From Mikania micrantha (Eukaryota > Streptophyta > Magnoliopsida > Asterales > Asteraceae): a stretch of DNA of 64,000 nucleotides. The notes beneath the pieces were generated by a model, which was given only the letters and a program-made list of their open reading frames with translations, was not told the DNA's origin and did not search any database. Shown one piece after another: positions 33,248 through 44,355 of this stretch (positions within the stretch are counted from its first letter, which is position 1; each line of letters opens with the position of its first letter). The stretch spans positions 31,939,415 through 32,003,414 of the forward strand of contig CM018694.1 of the NCBI GenBank assembly GCA_009363875.1, in the 5' to 3' direction. Position numbers and translations under genes: made by a program.

Positions 33248-34678
33248 TCATCTCGTAGCTTGAAACAATTGTGGGTATTTCTTAAGCATTTCCGATTCGT
33301 TTTCCCAAGTAAACTTAGGTCCTCTTTTGGAATCCCAACGTACCTTTACAATTGGTATCTTACTACGCTTCAATTTCTTGATTTGTCTATCCATGATTTC
33401 CACAGGTTCCTCCATGAACTGTAATTGTTTATTGACCTTTGCCTCTTGGTAAGGGATGATCAAACTTTCGTCCACTAAACATTTCTTGAGGTTTGACACA
33501 TGGAACACGTCATGTATCCCTTCTAATTCTAATGGGAGTTCTAGTTGATAAGCTACAAGTCCCACTCGTGCCAAAATTTTGAAGGGTCCGATATATCGAG
33601 GGTTCAACTTCCCATGTTTGCCAAAGCGTACCGTACCCTTCCACGGTGACACCTTTAGCATGACTTTATCTCCCACACTGAATTCCAAAGGCCTTCGTCT
33701 CTTATCTGCGTAACTCTTCTGTCGGTCTTGAGCAGCCTTCATTCTTTCCTTGATTTTATGGATCTTATCAGTAGTTTCTTGAACAATCTCAGGCCCGGTT
33801 AATTTACTTTCACCTATTTCATTCCAACACAGCGGTGATCTGAATTTTCTCCCATATAGTGCCTCAAACGGTGCTGCTTGGATACTAGTATGGTAACTGT
33901 TATTATAGGAGAACTCAACCAATGGCAAGTATGTATCCCAACTTCCTCCAAAGTCTATTACACACGCTCTCAGCATGTCTTCCAATGTCTGGATAGTCCT
34001 TTCACTTTGCCCATCCGTTTTGGGATGGTACGCCGTACTTAGTTTTAATTTGGTTCCTAGAGCTTCCTGAAGAGTTTGCCAGAATCTTGCGGTGAAGCGA
34101 CTATCTCTATCCGAGATTATTGATATAGGCACTCCATGTCTTGACAAAATTTCATTCATATATATCGTTGCTAACTTATCCATTTTGTAATCTTCCCTTA
34201 TGGGTAAGAAGTGTGCCGTATTTGTTAACCTATCAACGACTACCCATATCGAGTCATGACCACTAGCGGTCCGAGGTAGCTTGGTTACAAAATCCATAGT
34301 GACCTGCTCCCATTTCCATGCAGGTATCTCTGGTTGTTGTAACAATCCAGATGGCTTTTGATGCTCCGCTTTTACTCTCGCACAAGTTAAGCATTTGCTG
34401 ACATACTCTGCTATTGATCTTTTTATCCCAGGCCACCAGAACTTTTCTTTTATTTCATGATACATCTTGTCACTACCGGGATGTACTGAGTATCTAGACC
34501 TATGGGTTTCCTCTAAAATTACTTCCCTCATACCCCCATGTAGAGATATCCGTATTTTTCCTTTGAATGCCTTCAATCCTCCTTGATCTTCTTCATCAAA
34601 TTGTTTCTCGATTCTTGTTAACGATTCTTCCTTTAAATTTTCCTTGGACAAGGCTTCCTGTTGAACTTTATGGATCTT
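33248..34678 (-). pseudogene. Element E integrase with chromodomain-like tail
   Basis: One open frame of 467 codons covering the zinc region (SVHPGSDKMYHE, CLTCARVKAEH), the DDE core (MDFVTKLPR, ISDRDSRFTARFWQ, TDGQSERTIQ), SYNNSYHTSI, KSYADKRRRP, GPY/F (YIGPFKI) and the tail KIPIVKVRWDSKRGPKFTWE with terminator after QLFQATR. This piece is intact on its own, but it is separated from RNase H by a CAA to TAA stop at 34681-34679, so the methionine at 34651 is internal. Mutations such as KTDGQ for QTDGQ are visible. Confidence 0.88.
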
Positions 34679-35383
34679 TTACTTCAAGTCAATTCCTACT
34701 GTCATCTTCAGGGCTTTTACTCGTAATGGAATCACTCTTTCTTTCCGACTCAAGGCATCTGCTAGCACATTTGCCTTTCCCGGATGATACCGGATTTCAC
34801 AGTCAAAATCACTTAACAACTCTAACCATCTCCTTTGTCTCATATTTAGTATTTTCTTATCAAATATATGTTGTAAGCTCTTGTGATCAGTGTAGATTAC
34901 ACAATTTGTTCCATATAAGTAGTGTCTCCATATCTTTAAAGCAAACACTACAGCTCCTAACTCTAAGTCATGGGTGGTATAGTTTTTCTCGTGTGTTTTC
35001 AATTGTCGTGATGCATATGCAATTACTTTCTTTCTTTGCATTAACACACAACCCAGTCCTAATCTAGAAGCATCACAGTACACCACAAAATCTTCGTTCC
35101 CTTCTGGTAAGGATAATATAGGTGCACTACACAACTTTTGCTTAAGTGTGTCAAATGCTTCTTGCTGTTTTTCTCCCCATTCAAAGGTCACTTTCTTCTG
35201 TGTTAAAGTAGTTAAAGGTAGTGCTAACTTTGAAAAATTCTCGATAAATCTTCTGTAATAACCGGCCAATCCTAAAAACTGCCTTATTTCGGTAGGAGTT
35301 CTTGGTGTCTCCCATTCCTTAATTGCCTCTATCTTTGAAGGGTCTACTTGTATTCCTTCTTCATTTATAATGTGTCCCAAAAA
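34679..35383 (-). pseudogene. Element E RT C-terminus and RNase H
   Basis: From GHIINEEGIQVDPSKIEAIK through GYYRRFIENFSKLALPL to RNase H (VYCDASRLGLG, DLELGAVVF, YTDHKSL, HPGKANVLADALSRK). It is in the same frame as the pieces on either side; only single codon changes to stop divide them (35386-35384 CAG to TAG upstream, 34681-34679 downstream). Confidence 0.88.
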
Positions 35384-36720
35384 CTATACTTCTCTCATCC
35401 AAAATTCACATTTGCTCAACTTAGCATATAACTTTTCCCTTCTTAGAAGTTCCAGCATCTTTCGTAGATGTTCCTCATGATCTTTTGCACTCCTTGAGTA
35501 TATTAATATATCATCAATGAATACAATCACGAATTTATTCAAGTATGGTTTACACACCCGGTTCATGAGATCCATAAATACAGCAGGTGCGTTTGTAAGC
35601 CCAAATGGCATTACCATAAACTCATAATGTCCGTAACGAGTTCTGAAAGCGGTTTTAGGGACATCTTCTTCTCTAACTCTCAATTGATGATATCCCGATC
35701 TCAAGTCAATCTTTGAAAAATAGCTTGCCCCTTGAAGTTGATTAAACAAGTCATCGATCCTTGGGAGTGGATAACGATTCTTTATAGTGACTTTGTTCAG
35801 CTCTCGGTAGTCGATGCACATTCTCAACGTCCCATCCTTCTTCTTCACAAATAATACTAGGGCTCCCCATGGAGAAAAGCTCGGCCTTATAAAACCTTTA
35901 TCCATCAGCTCTTGTATTTGAATCACCATTTCTTGCATTTCGGAAGGCGCTAAGCGATAAGGTGCTTTAGCTACTGGTGCTGCCCCGGGTATCAAATCAA
36001 TTCGAAATTCCACTTGTCTTGGTGCCGGCACTCCCGGCAATTCTTCCGGGAATACATCCAAATATTCAGATACAATTGGTATTTCCTTGGGTACTGTATC
36101 TTCTTTCTTAGTGACTACATAGACTAAGTAAATCATGTTCCCCTTCCTTAAATACTTCTCCGTCTTTGCATACGAAATGATGTGCGGTAATTCTCTAACC
36201 TTATGCCCGACTACTATTATCTTCTTATCATTAGTTAAGGGAATTATCATAATCTTATGTTCACAGTTAAGTTCTACCTTATTCATGGCTAACCAATCCA
36301 TTCCAATAACTACATCAAAGCCTCCTAATTCAATAGGCAGTAAATCTATCTTAAACTTTTGTCCTTCCATTATTAATTCACAGTCTTTCAACATTTCTTT
36401 TATACTTATCACTTTTCCAGTGGCTATTGCTACTTCACATATATCTTTCAAACAAGTAGGTTGTTTATCGAGTAAGGATCTGAATTTTGTTGATATAAAA
36501 CTAAAAGTGGCACCCGTATCAATCAGTACATTAGCTACATGATTGTTTAGAAGAAACGTACCCGTTATCATCTCCGGATCTTTCTGAGCTTCAGTTGCAG
36601 TGAGTACAAATGCTCTTCCAGTTGCTTTTTGTGGTTTATCCCTCTTCAATTTAGGACACACATTCCTCAAATGTGTAGTGTCCCCGCATTCATAGCATCT
36701 AGCTACATCCTTGACCCTGC
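35384..36720 (-). pseudogene. Element E protease and RT
   Basis: Contains the end of the nucleocapsid (second knuckle, H and C in HLRNVC), protease VLIDTGATFSFIS, the GGFDVVIGMDWL block, linker VFPEELPGVP, RT FIRPSFSPWGALVLFVKKKD, MCIDYRELNK, SKIDLRSGYHQLRV, MPFGLTNAPAVF and the active site FIDDILIYSRS. It stops at LYAKLSKCEFWMREV by CAG to TAG. The reading frame is shifted by one base relative to gag. Confidence 0.88.
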
Positions 36721-37866
36721 AATCCTTTAGTAGATGCCCTGCTTCTTACATTTGTAACAGTACTTTGGGTTGCATTCCCCTTGATGATGTATCTTGCACT
36801 TATCACACCAAGGACTGGTTCCTAGGTATAATTTCTTCCCTGGTCTGGGTGCAGTTGATTCCTTTGCTTTGCCAAAGTCATTTCTACTACCTTCAAATCT
36901 CCTAAACTTCTGATCCCCTTTCCTATCATACCTATTATCTTGCCACTTCCTCTTATCACCCACCTTTTCTTGACTTATTTTCCCGCACCTCACTATTTCA
37001 TCAGTAAGTGTTCCTCCTAGCTCTACTGCCGATTGAAAAGTAGCTGGTCTCGCTGTCCTGACAAACCCCCTAACTTGTGGTGCTAATCCCCAGATGTATC
37101 ATCCTATTCTTTTAGTCTCAGGAGTAACCAGGTGTGGAACTAACAACGCCATTTCGTTGAATCGATTAATGTACTTGGTATGATCCTACCCAATCATTTC
37201 ATGTGCCAAAAATTCAGCTTCGATCCTTTCCAATTCATTAATCGAACAAAACTTTTCAGTAACTAGATCTTTAAAGTCTTTCCACTTCATGGCCTTAATG
37301 GTGTTTCGGCCCCTGGTTTTGACAATGGTGTTCCACCATGTTAATGCAGAACCCTTCAAAGAGTGAGTTGCATATTTCACCTTGTTATCCTCCTTGCAAT
37401 CACTGATGTCTAATACTGCCTCCATATCCTCTAACCATCTAATTGCCCCAACAGCACCATCCCTACCTTCAAAATCTTTTGGCTTGCACGCCATGAAAGT
37501 CTTATATGGGCACCCCTTCCGTTCTTCCATCTCCGCCTGCTCGATCTCTGGTCCTTCTGCTCCGTGAGCATTTTCGTTTTGGTTGTCAATATTCATATCC
37601 GCCCTGATCTGAGCTGCAATAGTTGATATTGCATTCTGGATGTGCCTGGTAATAAGATTAGTCATTCTATCCTCCATGTTTCGATCTCTTTCATTTCCTC
37701 CTGCATTTGGGTTGCCTTCCAGGGGATTCTCCCTATTTTCAACATGGTTAACTGAATTTTCCGAGGAAGGTGGTGGTGGATTTTTTCTTCGTCCAGCTCG
37801 CGGGTTCGGATTCGCTCCTGCATTGAGTTGACCACGGTTCAGTCGTTGGCTACGTCGGGGAGGCAT
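36721..37866 (-). pseudogene. Element E gag
   Basis: The start ATG at 37866 (MPPRRSQRLNR) follows ATATAG|A, an acceptor-like AG one base before the ATG. The capsid-like part has FEGRDGAVGAIRWLEDMEAV and LTWWNTIVK. Lesions: TGG to TAG at 37188-37186, a TGA at 37101-37099 and a one-base deletion inside the first zinc knuckle (C-Y-K-C-K-K-Q-G), which shifts the frame into protease. Four or more inactivating changes are present in gag-pol overall. Confidence 0.87.
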
Positions 37867-38308
37867 TCTATATTACAAGTTTCACACATAGAGAAAATTT
37901 ATTGTCATTAAATTTTGTTGAGAAATCATTTAAAGCATAACAATGTATCAGTTTCGCATATAAAATATTTATTTAAACAACCAATCAAGAGATAAATATA
38001 AACCACTGCATTGTATAAATTTTTCTATCAACCATGAGTTCAATCACTATTCTTGTATCATGCCATTACATTACCTTAACAATTTCCATCATTATGCATC
38101 ATATAATGTCAACCAAACAACCAAGTCATATGCGTCATAATTCAATGTTTCATAATCAACGAGTCCATTCATCGCATCCATAGTTCAAATCATAAAATTC
38201 TTGGGAAACACTCCCAATAATACATTGTTTCATAAAATAAAAATACTGGGTACGCAGACCCGAAATAAAATGTTTCATAATCAATCAAACTCAGTACAAG
38301 TGATAAAA

Positions 38309-38997
38309 CTCTCAATTCTTCCTGCCACGGATGGAGTCCCATATGGATGAGAAGAAACCCTTCTTCTTCGATGCCTGATTAGCCTCTCGGGATTCCTTAA
38401 GCTCCTTACGAGTCATCTCTAGCTGTAGGATTACAGCTCCCACGTGTCTCTGAAATTTGCTCTGCCAGGTGGCTCGCCCTCTTTTCCTGTTCAAACATGG
38501 CTGACCATAACATAAAATTCTCTTCCCGCTGCAGGTTACCTTCTGGAGCTCTCTCTCTACTCGGTCCTGCCATCTCCCTGCCATATCTCGCAGAGTGCCC
38601 TGAGTGAATGCTGTGGCGTCCGGGTTTGGTCACGTGTGGCTCCCCATGCTGGGGTGAAGGGGCCCACTACTCGGTATATGAAATGAGGCAGAGGCTCCTA
38701 GCCTTGCCCCCATGACTGGGGTCGGCCTCCTCACTGGTACATCACTCGTCTCCCTACGAGGTAGTAGGGGCGACATAGACCTAGTACGGGATCTACTAGG
38801 CGTAGATGATGCAGCGTCATCATGCTCCATGGGCTCAGACTCCGAAGACGTGATGTAAGCATCGTCTTGCATAGGACTGTAGTGTTGAGGAAACTGACGA
38901 TGCAATTCCTCACGAACTGCTGGTGGAAAGTCTCTTCTCGCAAAAAACCCTAGGTCGGCTCGATGGTCCTCCTTTGCTAATTCCTTTGCCTTTTGCG
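38309..38997 (-). pseudogene. Extra open region upstream of gag in element E
   Basis: Between the 5' LTR and gag lies about 1.3 kb, more than in A, B or G. It holds protein-like sequence in the sense strand: an Arg/Ser/Pro-rich part (about 38905-38633) and a charged, helix-prone part ending SIWDSIRGRKN. The best reading switches between frames near 38410-38440, and a CGA to TGA stop lies at 38632-38630, so it is decayed. I recognise no domain. Additional ORFs are known in some plant gypsy elements, but this one cannot be assigned. Confidence 0.45.
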
Positions 38998-39159
38998 TCC
39001 ATTTTCCTGCAATAAATTGTTAGAATATTTGATATTTTAATTTGTCCTAAATTTCCTAAAGTAATATTTCTTAATTCCTAAGTATCCTATTTTCCTACTT
39101 GTCCCAATCTCTCGGTCATAGTCTTAGGTATGCTAAGGCACCTCATTCTCTATAACCTT

Positions 39160-39173
39160 GGGCTCTGATACCA
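39160..39173 (-). other. Primer binding site of element E
   Basis: Minus strand TGGTATCAGAGCCC, three bases from the LTR boundary at 39177; initiator tRNA-Met type. Confidence 0.85.
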
Positions 39174-39176
39174 ACC

Positions 39177-41277
39177 TGTCACACCCCAACTAAAGGAGAT
39201 TAGGGCATAACAATTGTTCTCAAATCATTTAACTATCTCGGCGGAAGCATAGTATAAATAATTCATAACCCAAAGTAAACTAAAGCAAATAAAGTATCAA
39301 CACATAACAATTGTCTAAATTGCCACGCAAGGCCAAATAAAAATTGTATAAAACATAAATAGTTTTCAATTAACTTCATTCTAAAAGCTACACTACGCCT
39401 CTAGAAGCTGCTCCAGTTCATCTACTCTTACCATTCAACCTGAAAGACATGCTAAAATACGTCAACTAAAAAGTTGGTGAGAACATGAGTTTAATGTTAT
39501 GACTCAATAATAATAATAATACAATAAAGCATAACATGTGATAATTCAATAACAATACAACCAACCCTGTTCCATGCACGGGCGTTTGCCTCTTACAATG
39601 TTAGCCCATAACATGGTCATTCAGAATTTACTTCCCATTCCGAGACCCGTTCCTGCTCTCGGTGTAAATGTATCATAAAGAATATATGCCACAACGGTTG
39701 ACATTAACCTCAGTGGGGTTTCAACCCTATTTATATAAGGCCACCCTTTCGGGCCACTATGCGTGGGGGATTCCCCAAGTAGTACTACCCATATACACAC
39801 CGGCTCTCCTTATGAGTTAATGGTTGCAAATTATGTTTAATGTCTAGGGGAAGCAATTACATTTGAAACGGACGTTCATTATCACATCATAAATATAATT
39901 TTATAAACAGTTTATGGAGCATACTTTCAGTATAACAAAACAGTAAAAAGAAAAGGGATCACATGAACTCACCTGCTAGTTCTGGTGCTTGGTTATCTGG
40001 TGATTGAACGGTTCAATGGTTAATCTTGATTGGTTCACTTGCCTATTATATATTTAATCTTTTAGTAATTATTTATGCCATAAATATTGATGTGATATTA
40101 TTACTAGTTCACCTCATAAACATTGTATAATTATTTACTTGCTAATATTCAAGAGTTTAAGTGTTTAACAAATTTTAATAGGAACTTGAAATTATCTGAT
40201 AAAAATTTCCTATTTCATTTTAATCAGTAAAGCGTCTGGGAGGATTGTTATACTATCATTCCCTATTATTTTAATATTTAACTCTTGCATTAAATATTGT
40301 TTTTATATGCTTATATACCTCAAAAATTCATAGATAATGATTCTGATTACTAGAAATTCCAAAAATATAAGTATAGTCTCCTACTGGTGTTAGTATTTTC
40401 CTGTAAAATTTTCAGAATTATTAAAGCTTGTTTACTATTTTAACTAATTTTAAACATCTTAAATATCACTTATATGATAATAAATATTTCTAAGTTTCTA
40501 AAACTTACAAAACTTTTTATATAGTGAAATAATCGTGTCCTTAGGCTACTGTATAGATTTTAGAATTTTTAGAGGTCGTTTACTATTAAAATGATTTTTT
40601 CTTCATTTAATATATGAAATATTAAAATAAATATTTATCAGTCACTAAAAATTACAAAATTTTTACTGAGACAGTAAAATATAATTACCATTCTGAGAAA
40701 AATATTTATTTACTATTTTGGACAGTAAATAATGAAATTATTATTTTTAGGCTAAATTAACTTATTAAATAATAAATAATTAGGTTTAACCATTCATTTG
40801 TGGTTTTAATATTTTTCCCAGGTTTCACACATATATTAAAACTAAAATAAATTATAGTTAAAATTTTTATTTCAAAGAAGTTATTTTTACCGATTTTTCC
40901 ATATTCTATAGAGATTTTATAAAATTCATAACTTATTTTGTGGGTATCTATAAATACTAAAACTTTTTGGATATTATCCTAGCATTAATATAAGCCTATT
41001 TTATTTAATGATTCTGGCCAGAAGGTTGTTAACATGGATTTTGGCATTTTAAGGAATTCTAAGCCTTAAAAATTGGGTTTTTGGTCAAAATTACCAACAT
41101 AATATATCTATCATTATAAACCTAATCTTTTATTCAATATTTCCAAAGATTTTATTACACATAAACCTGCTCAAATTTTCGTGATACATATATTATCATT
41201 TTAGAAGTTATAAAAAAATCCATTTTTACATACATGCATGCTTATATCCTAGACTTTTAGTGAGGTAAAATCATACC
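39177..41277 (-). repeat. Element E 5' LTR, first part
   Basis: Matches 29600-31690 with scattered substitutions and small indels (for example ATACATAT extra near 41186). It is cut by F exactly at the donor-like GTATGA, within TCATACC. Confidence 0.9.
41273..41277. other. Target site duplication ATACC, left (element F)
   Basis: ATACC here and at 63702-63706. The empty site is seen in E's other LTR at about 31689-31693. Confidence 0.92.
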
Positions 41278-42619
41278 TGTAACAACCCATTTTGGTGAAA
41301 TATTATAAATTAAACATAATTGGTGTATGATTATGTTTACTTTAATTAAAGGTTGTTTTGTATGATTTAATTATCTAAATATTATTTGGTGGGTGCTTTT
41401 AATAAATATTTGATTAAAACTATAAACATATGGAGGTGTTAACTAACTTACCCAAGTTAGTCATAACTAGTTAGTTTTAACTAGTAATAGAGGGACCAAA
41501 ACTGTCAATGGCTGAAAGTTAAATAACAAGGGGGTTTAATGTTGACTTGGTCAACATTTCACACTTTTATGTGTGTGTATTTTGGCTGTGAACGTCGACC
41601 AAGGGGAAGGGAGAAGAAGAAATCCAATTTCTGGAAAATCTGACCTAGTTCTTGCTTGGATTTTGATCTAATCTCTCATGCAATCATAGATTGGCGTTCT
41701 TCTTGCATCATACAACATTTAGGTACGAAATTTTGTGGGTTTTGATGGGATTTTCGTGGGTCTCCCATGGGGGTGTGAGTAGGATGGTTAAAATCCAAAA
41801 TTGGGAGTTTATATGGTGTTAGTTGTTAATGGTTTTCATATTTATAACATCTAAGAACACATTTTTGATGATTTCATGATTTTTGATATCATGGTGTTGA
41901 TGGGGTGTTGCAAGGTTCTGGGGGATAAGAACTTGGGGATGTAAATCAATGTGTGAACATGAAATAGATGTTGATATGAGATTATGATTGATAAATATGT
42001 GATAATGTTGAATCTAAATGATCTTGAATCAAGATATATAGTTTTATGGAGTTTATATATAGGATATACTTATGTGCATAAAATCACTGCACAAAAGGTG
42101 TTTGATGAAATGCCAAGTAAGGCATTTAACTCAAAAGTTAGTTTAAAACCTATGGTGATATGAAATAGGTGGGTGTATAAACTTAACAAAGGTGAATTGT
42201 TATGGTTAAGGGTCAATTGGAAGTAATTAAGTTAAAATGGTGACATTGGGGTGAATGGGTGTATTTTGACTAGTTGTAGTCAAACTTTATATTAAACCTA
42301 TTAGTTGTGATAATAGGAACTGATAGTGAAGGTGTGGGTGGAACCAAACGACCTGGGAAGGAAATTATTATAGAGGATAGCTCGTTGGATCAAGGTAAGT
42401 CACCTAACTCTTCTACTAATTATGTGTAATGGTGCTTTACATATATGGATGTTTTGTAGAAGATTTGACTTTATGGTGAATAAGTCATGGAGTATTTGTT
42501 GATAGACAAAATTAAGCAATAGGAGATATATTGCTTGATTACTGTTGTTATGGTGTTTAAATGCTTGTCTATGATTGACTTGGTGTTTAATTATATGTGT
42601 GTTGAATGATGTGAATTAG

Positions 42620-42767
42620 TTCACAAGGTGTGTGAATTATAATTGAGGTTGACTCAAATTGGTGTAATGAATCACAAGTGGTGTGATCATTAAAAGGACT
42701 TTTCACAAGGTGTGTGAATGTCCTTGATTGGTGAAATCAAGTTTATTTAATCACAAGTGGTGTGATT
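42620..42767 (+). repeat. Four stem-loops with covarying arms in element F 5' LTR
   Basis: Cores: TTCACA-AGGTG-TGTGAA (42620-42636), ATCACA-AGTGG-TGTGAT (42671-42687), TTCACA-AGGTG-TGTGAA (42702-42718) and AATCACA-AGTGG-TGTGATT (42749-42767). Outer arms differ for each but pair: TAATG/CATTA, AAGGAC/GTCCTT and ATCAAGTTTA/TAAACTTGAT. Copies lie in the 3' LTR around 62710-62860. Confidence 0.75.
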
Positions 42768-43017
42768 TGCTTAAACTTGATAAATCTTGGGTGTAACAAG
42801 ATTTAATTGGTGAATTGGGTGAAAACGACCCGTTAGAAAGTCGTTTGTGGTTATTATTATTATTGTCATTAAAAGGTGATTGAAGTTAGATTTTTATGTT
42901 CATATGGTGTTATGACATGTATATGAGAGTATTGAAATGATCGGAATTGAGTGGGAATGATTCCGGGGGTCGATACGGGTCAAAACGCAGAAAAAAACTA
43001 AAAATCTGCATATTTGT

Positions 43018-43130
43018 GCAGGCCTGGGAGTAAGTTACGGCGGGGCTGGGAGTAAGTTACGGCTTGGGTCTGGCCTGGGAGTAACTTACGGCCAGGGCTC
43101 TCGGGTTTACGGCCCAGCTTACGGCCAAGA
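43018..43130 (+). repeat. GC-rich repeats in element F LTR
   Basis: Three CTGGGAGTAA(G/C)TTACGGC units, then two related TTACGGCC words. The same block is near 63110-63222. This is a strong local rise in GC in an AT-rich LTR. Confidence 0.65.
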
Positions 43131-43612
43131 CCAAAAATTGATTTTTTTTACCTTTTTTGACTTGGGGAACCATTGGGGATTAATTTACTTATTTCCTATG
43201 GATAAATGGGAGTTAATAGGTGATGTTAAAGGGTGTTTAAGCTTGGTGGAAGCTTGGGGCAACGTTAGGGGTGATCTTACTTAGTTCTAACGAACTAACG
43301 GTGACTTAATTATGGTGTTTTCAGGTGAACGGAAGGGTTGAACGCGGTCGTGATCGGATTGCCTCGCAAGGATTCGGATCAAACTTCTTTTGGGGTTTTT
43401 CTTTGTTGGTTTAAAACAAAGGTTTTTGGTGAATAACTCTAATGTAGTTTTTGCTATTGAATGTTTAATTAACATCAATTATTTTGTAAAGTCCATTCAA
43501 GTGGGGTGTTTAAGGTGTTAATTACATGTGTCGGTTTGAAAAATCTGGGACCTATTTTCATTTGTCGTTTAAACACACGTGGCATTATTTGGTGGGTTTG
43601 GGGCTTACAAGT

Positions 43613-43626
43613 TGGTATCAGAGCCA
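43613..43626 (+). other. Primer binding site of element F
   Basis: TGGTATCAGAGCCA three bases after the LTR; initiator tRNA-Met type. It is intact despite loss of the coding region. Confidence 0.88.
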
Positions 43627-44086
43627 TTGATTTGAGGGATTCAAGTGCGTCGCGAACATTTGAACTCAAATCGTTGTGCTTTTGATATAGGGAGAATTGT
43701 TTGATCCGAGATCCGATCACGAAGCCGGGGGTTAAGGTAACAAGTTTGTGGGTTATTTACCTTAGTATTTTTGTATATTGGTGTTTTGTTGTGATTATTT
43801 TGTGTGAATAACATTCTTGGTCTTGATGTGGGTTGATGAAGTTATGGAAATGAGCATGAGATGATTGTATTATTATGCCTGGCCAGTATAATATTACCCT
43901 CGTTACATGAACATAACTTTAACAGAGTCAACTCAAATCTGGCTATGGAATTGAAGGTAATGGAGTAGTAACTTGTTTACTAATTAACCAGAGAATGTAT
44001 AAGTATGTTGTAGATACTTATAATGGTCTCTGAAATTGATTAGTTGAGATATGTGGTATGAGATATGTTGTGTGAAATTTTCATAT

Positions 44087-44355
44087 AAGTCCACAGGTGT
44101 GTGGCATTGGGGGGAATTCAGCTTCGGGTGAAAAATTCTTGTAAGTCCACGGGTGTGTGGCATTGGGAGACTTCACCTTCGGGTGAAAATTCTTGTAAGT
44201 CCACGGGTGTGTGGCACTGGGAGAATTCACCTTCGGGTGAAAATTTATGTAAGTCCACAGGTGTGTGGCATTGGTGAGAATTCACCTTCGGGTGAAAACT
44301 TATGAAAGTCCACAGGTGTGTGGCAATAGGGGAAAGTTCACCTTCGAGTGAAAAT
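44087..44355 (+). repeat. Two-hairpin tandem array in element F leader
   Basis: Five units of about 52-58 bp. Each has CCAC(A/G)-GGTG-TGTGG (first at 44091-44104) and TTCACC-TTCG-GGTGAA (perfect in units 2-4, for example 44172-44187; single mismatches in units 1 and 5). In RNA the second is a C(UUCG)G tetraloop, the same motif as in B's array. Further CCACA-NNNN-TGTGG hairpins follow at about 45155-45200. Confidence 0.8.

Larger units (their letters stand above)
41278..43609 (+). repeat. Element F 5' LTR (2332 bp)
   Basis: TGTAACAACCC...GGGGCTTACA. It contains a donor-like TAG|GTACGA at 41722/41723, four CACA-loop-TGTG stem-loops at 42620-42767 and a GC-rich repeat at 43018-43130. I saw no unambiguous TATA box. 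No gene. Confidence 0.93.
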
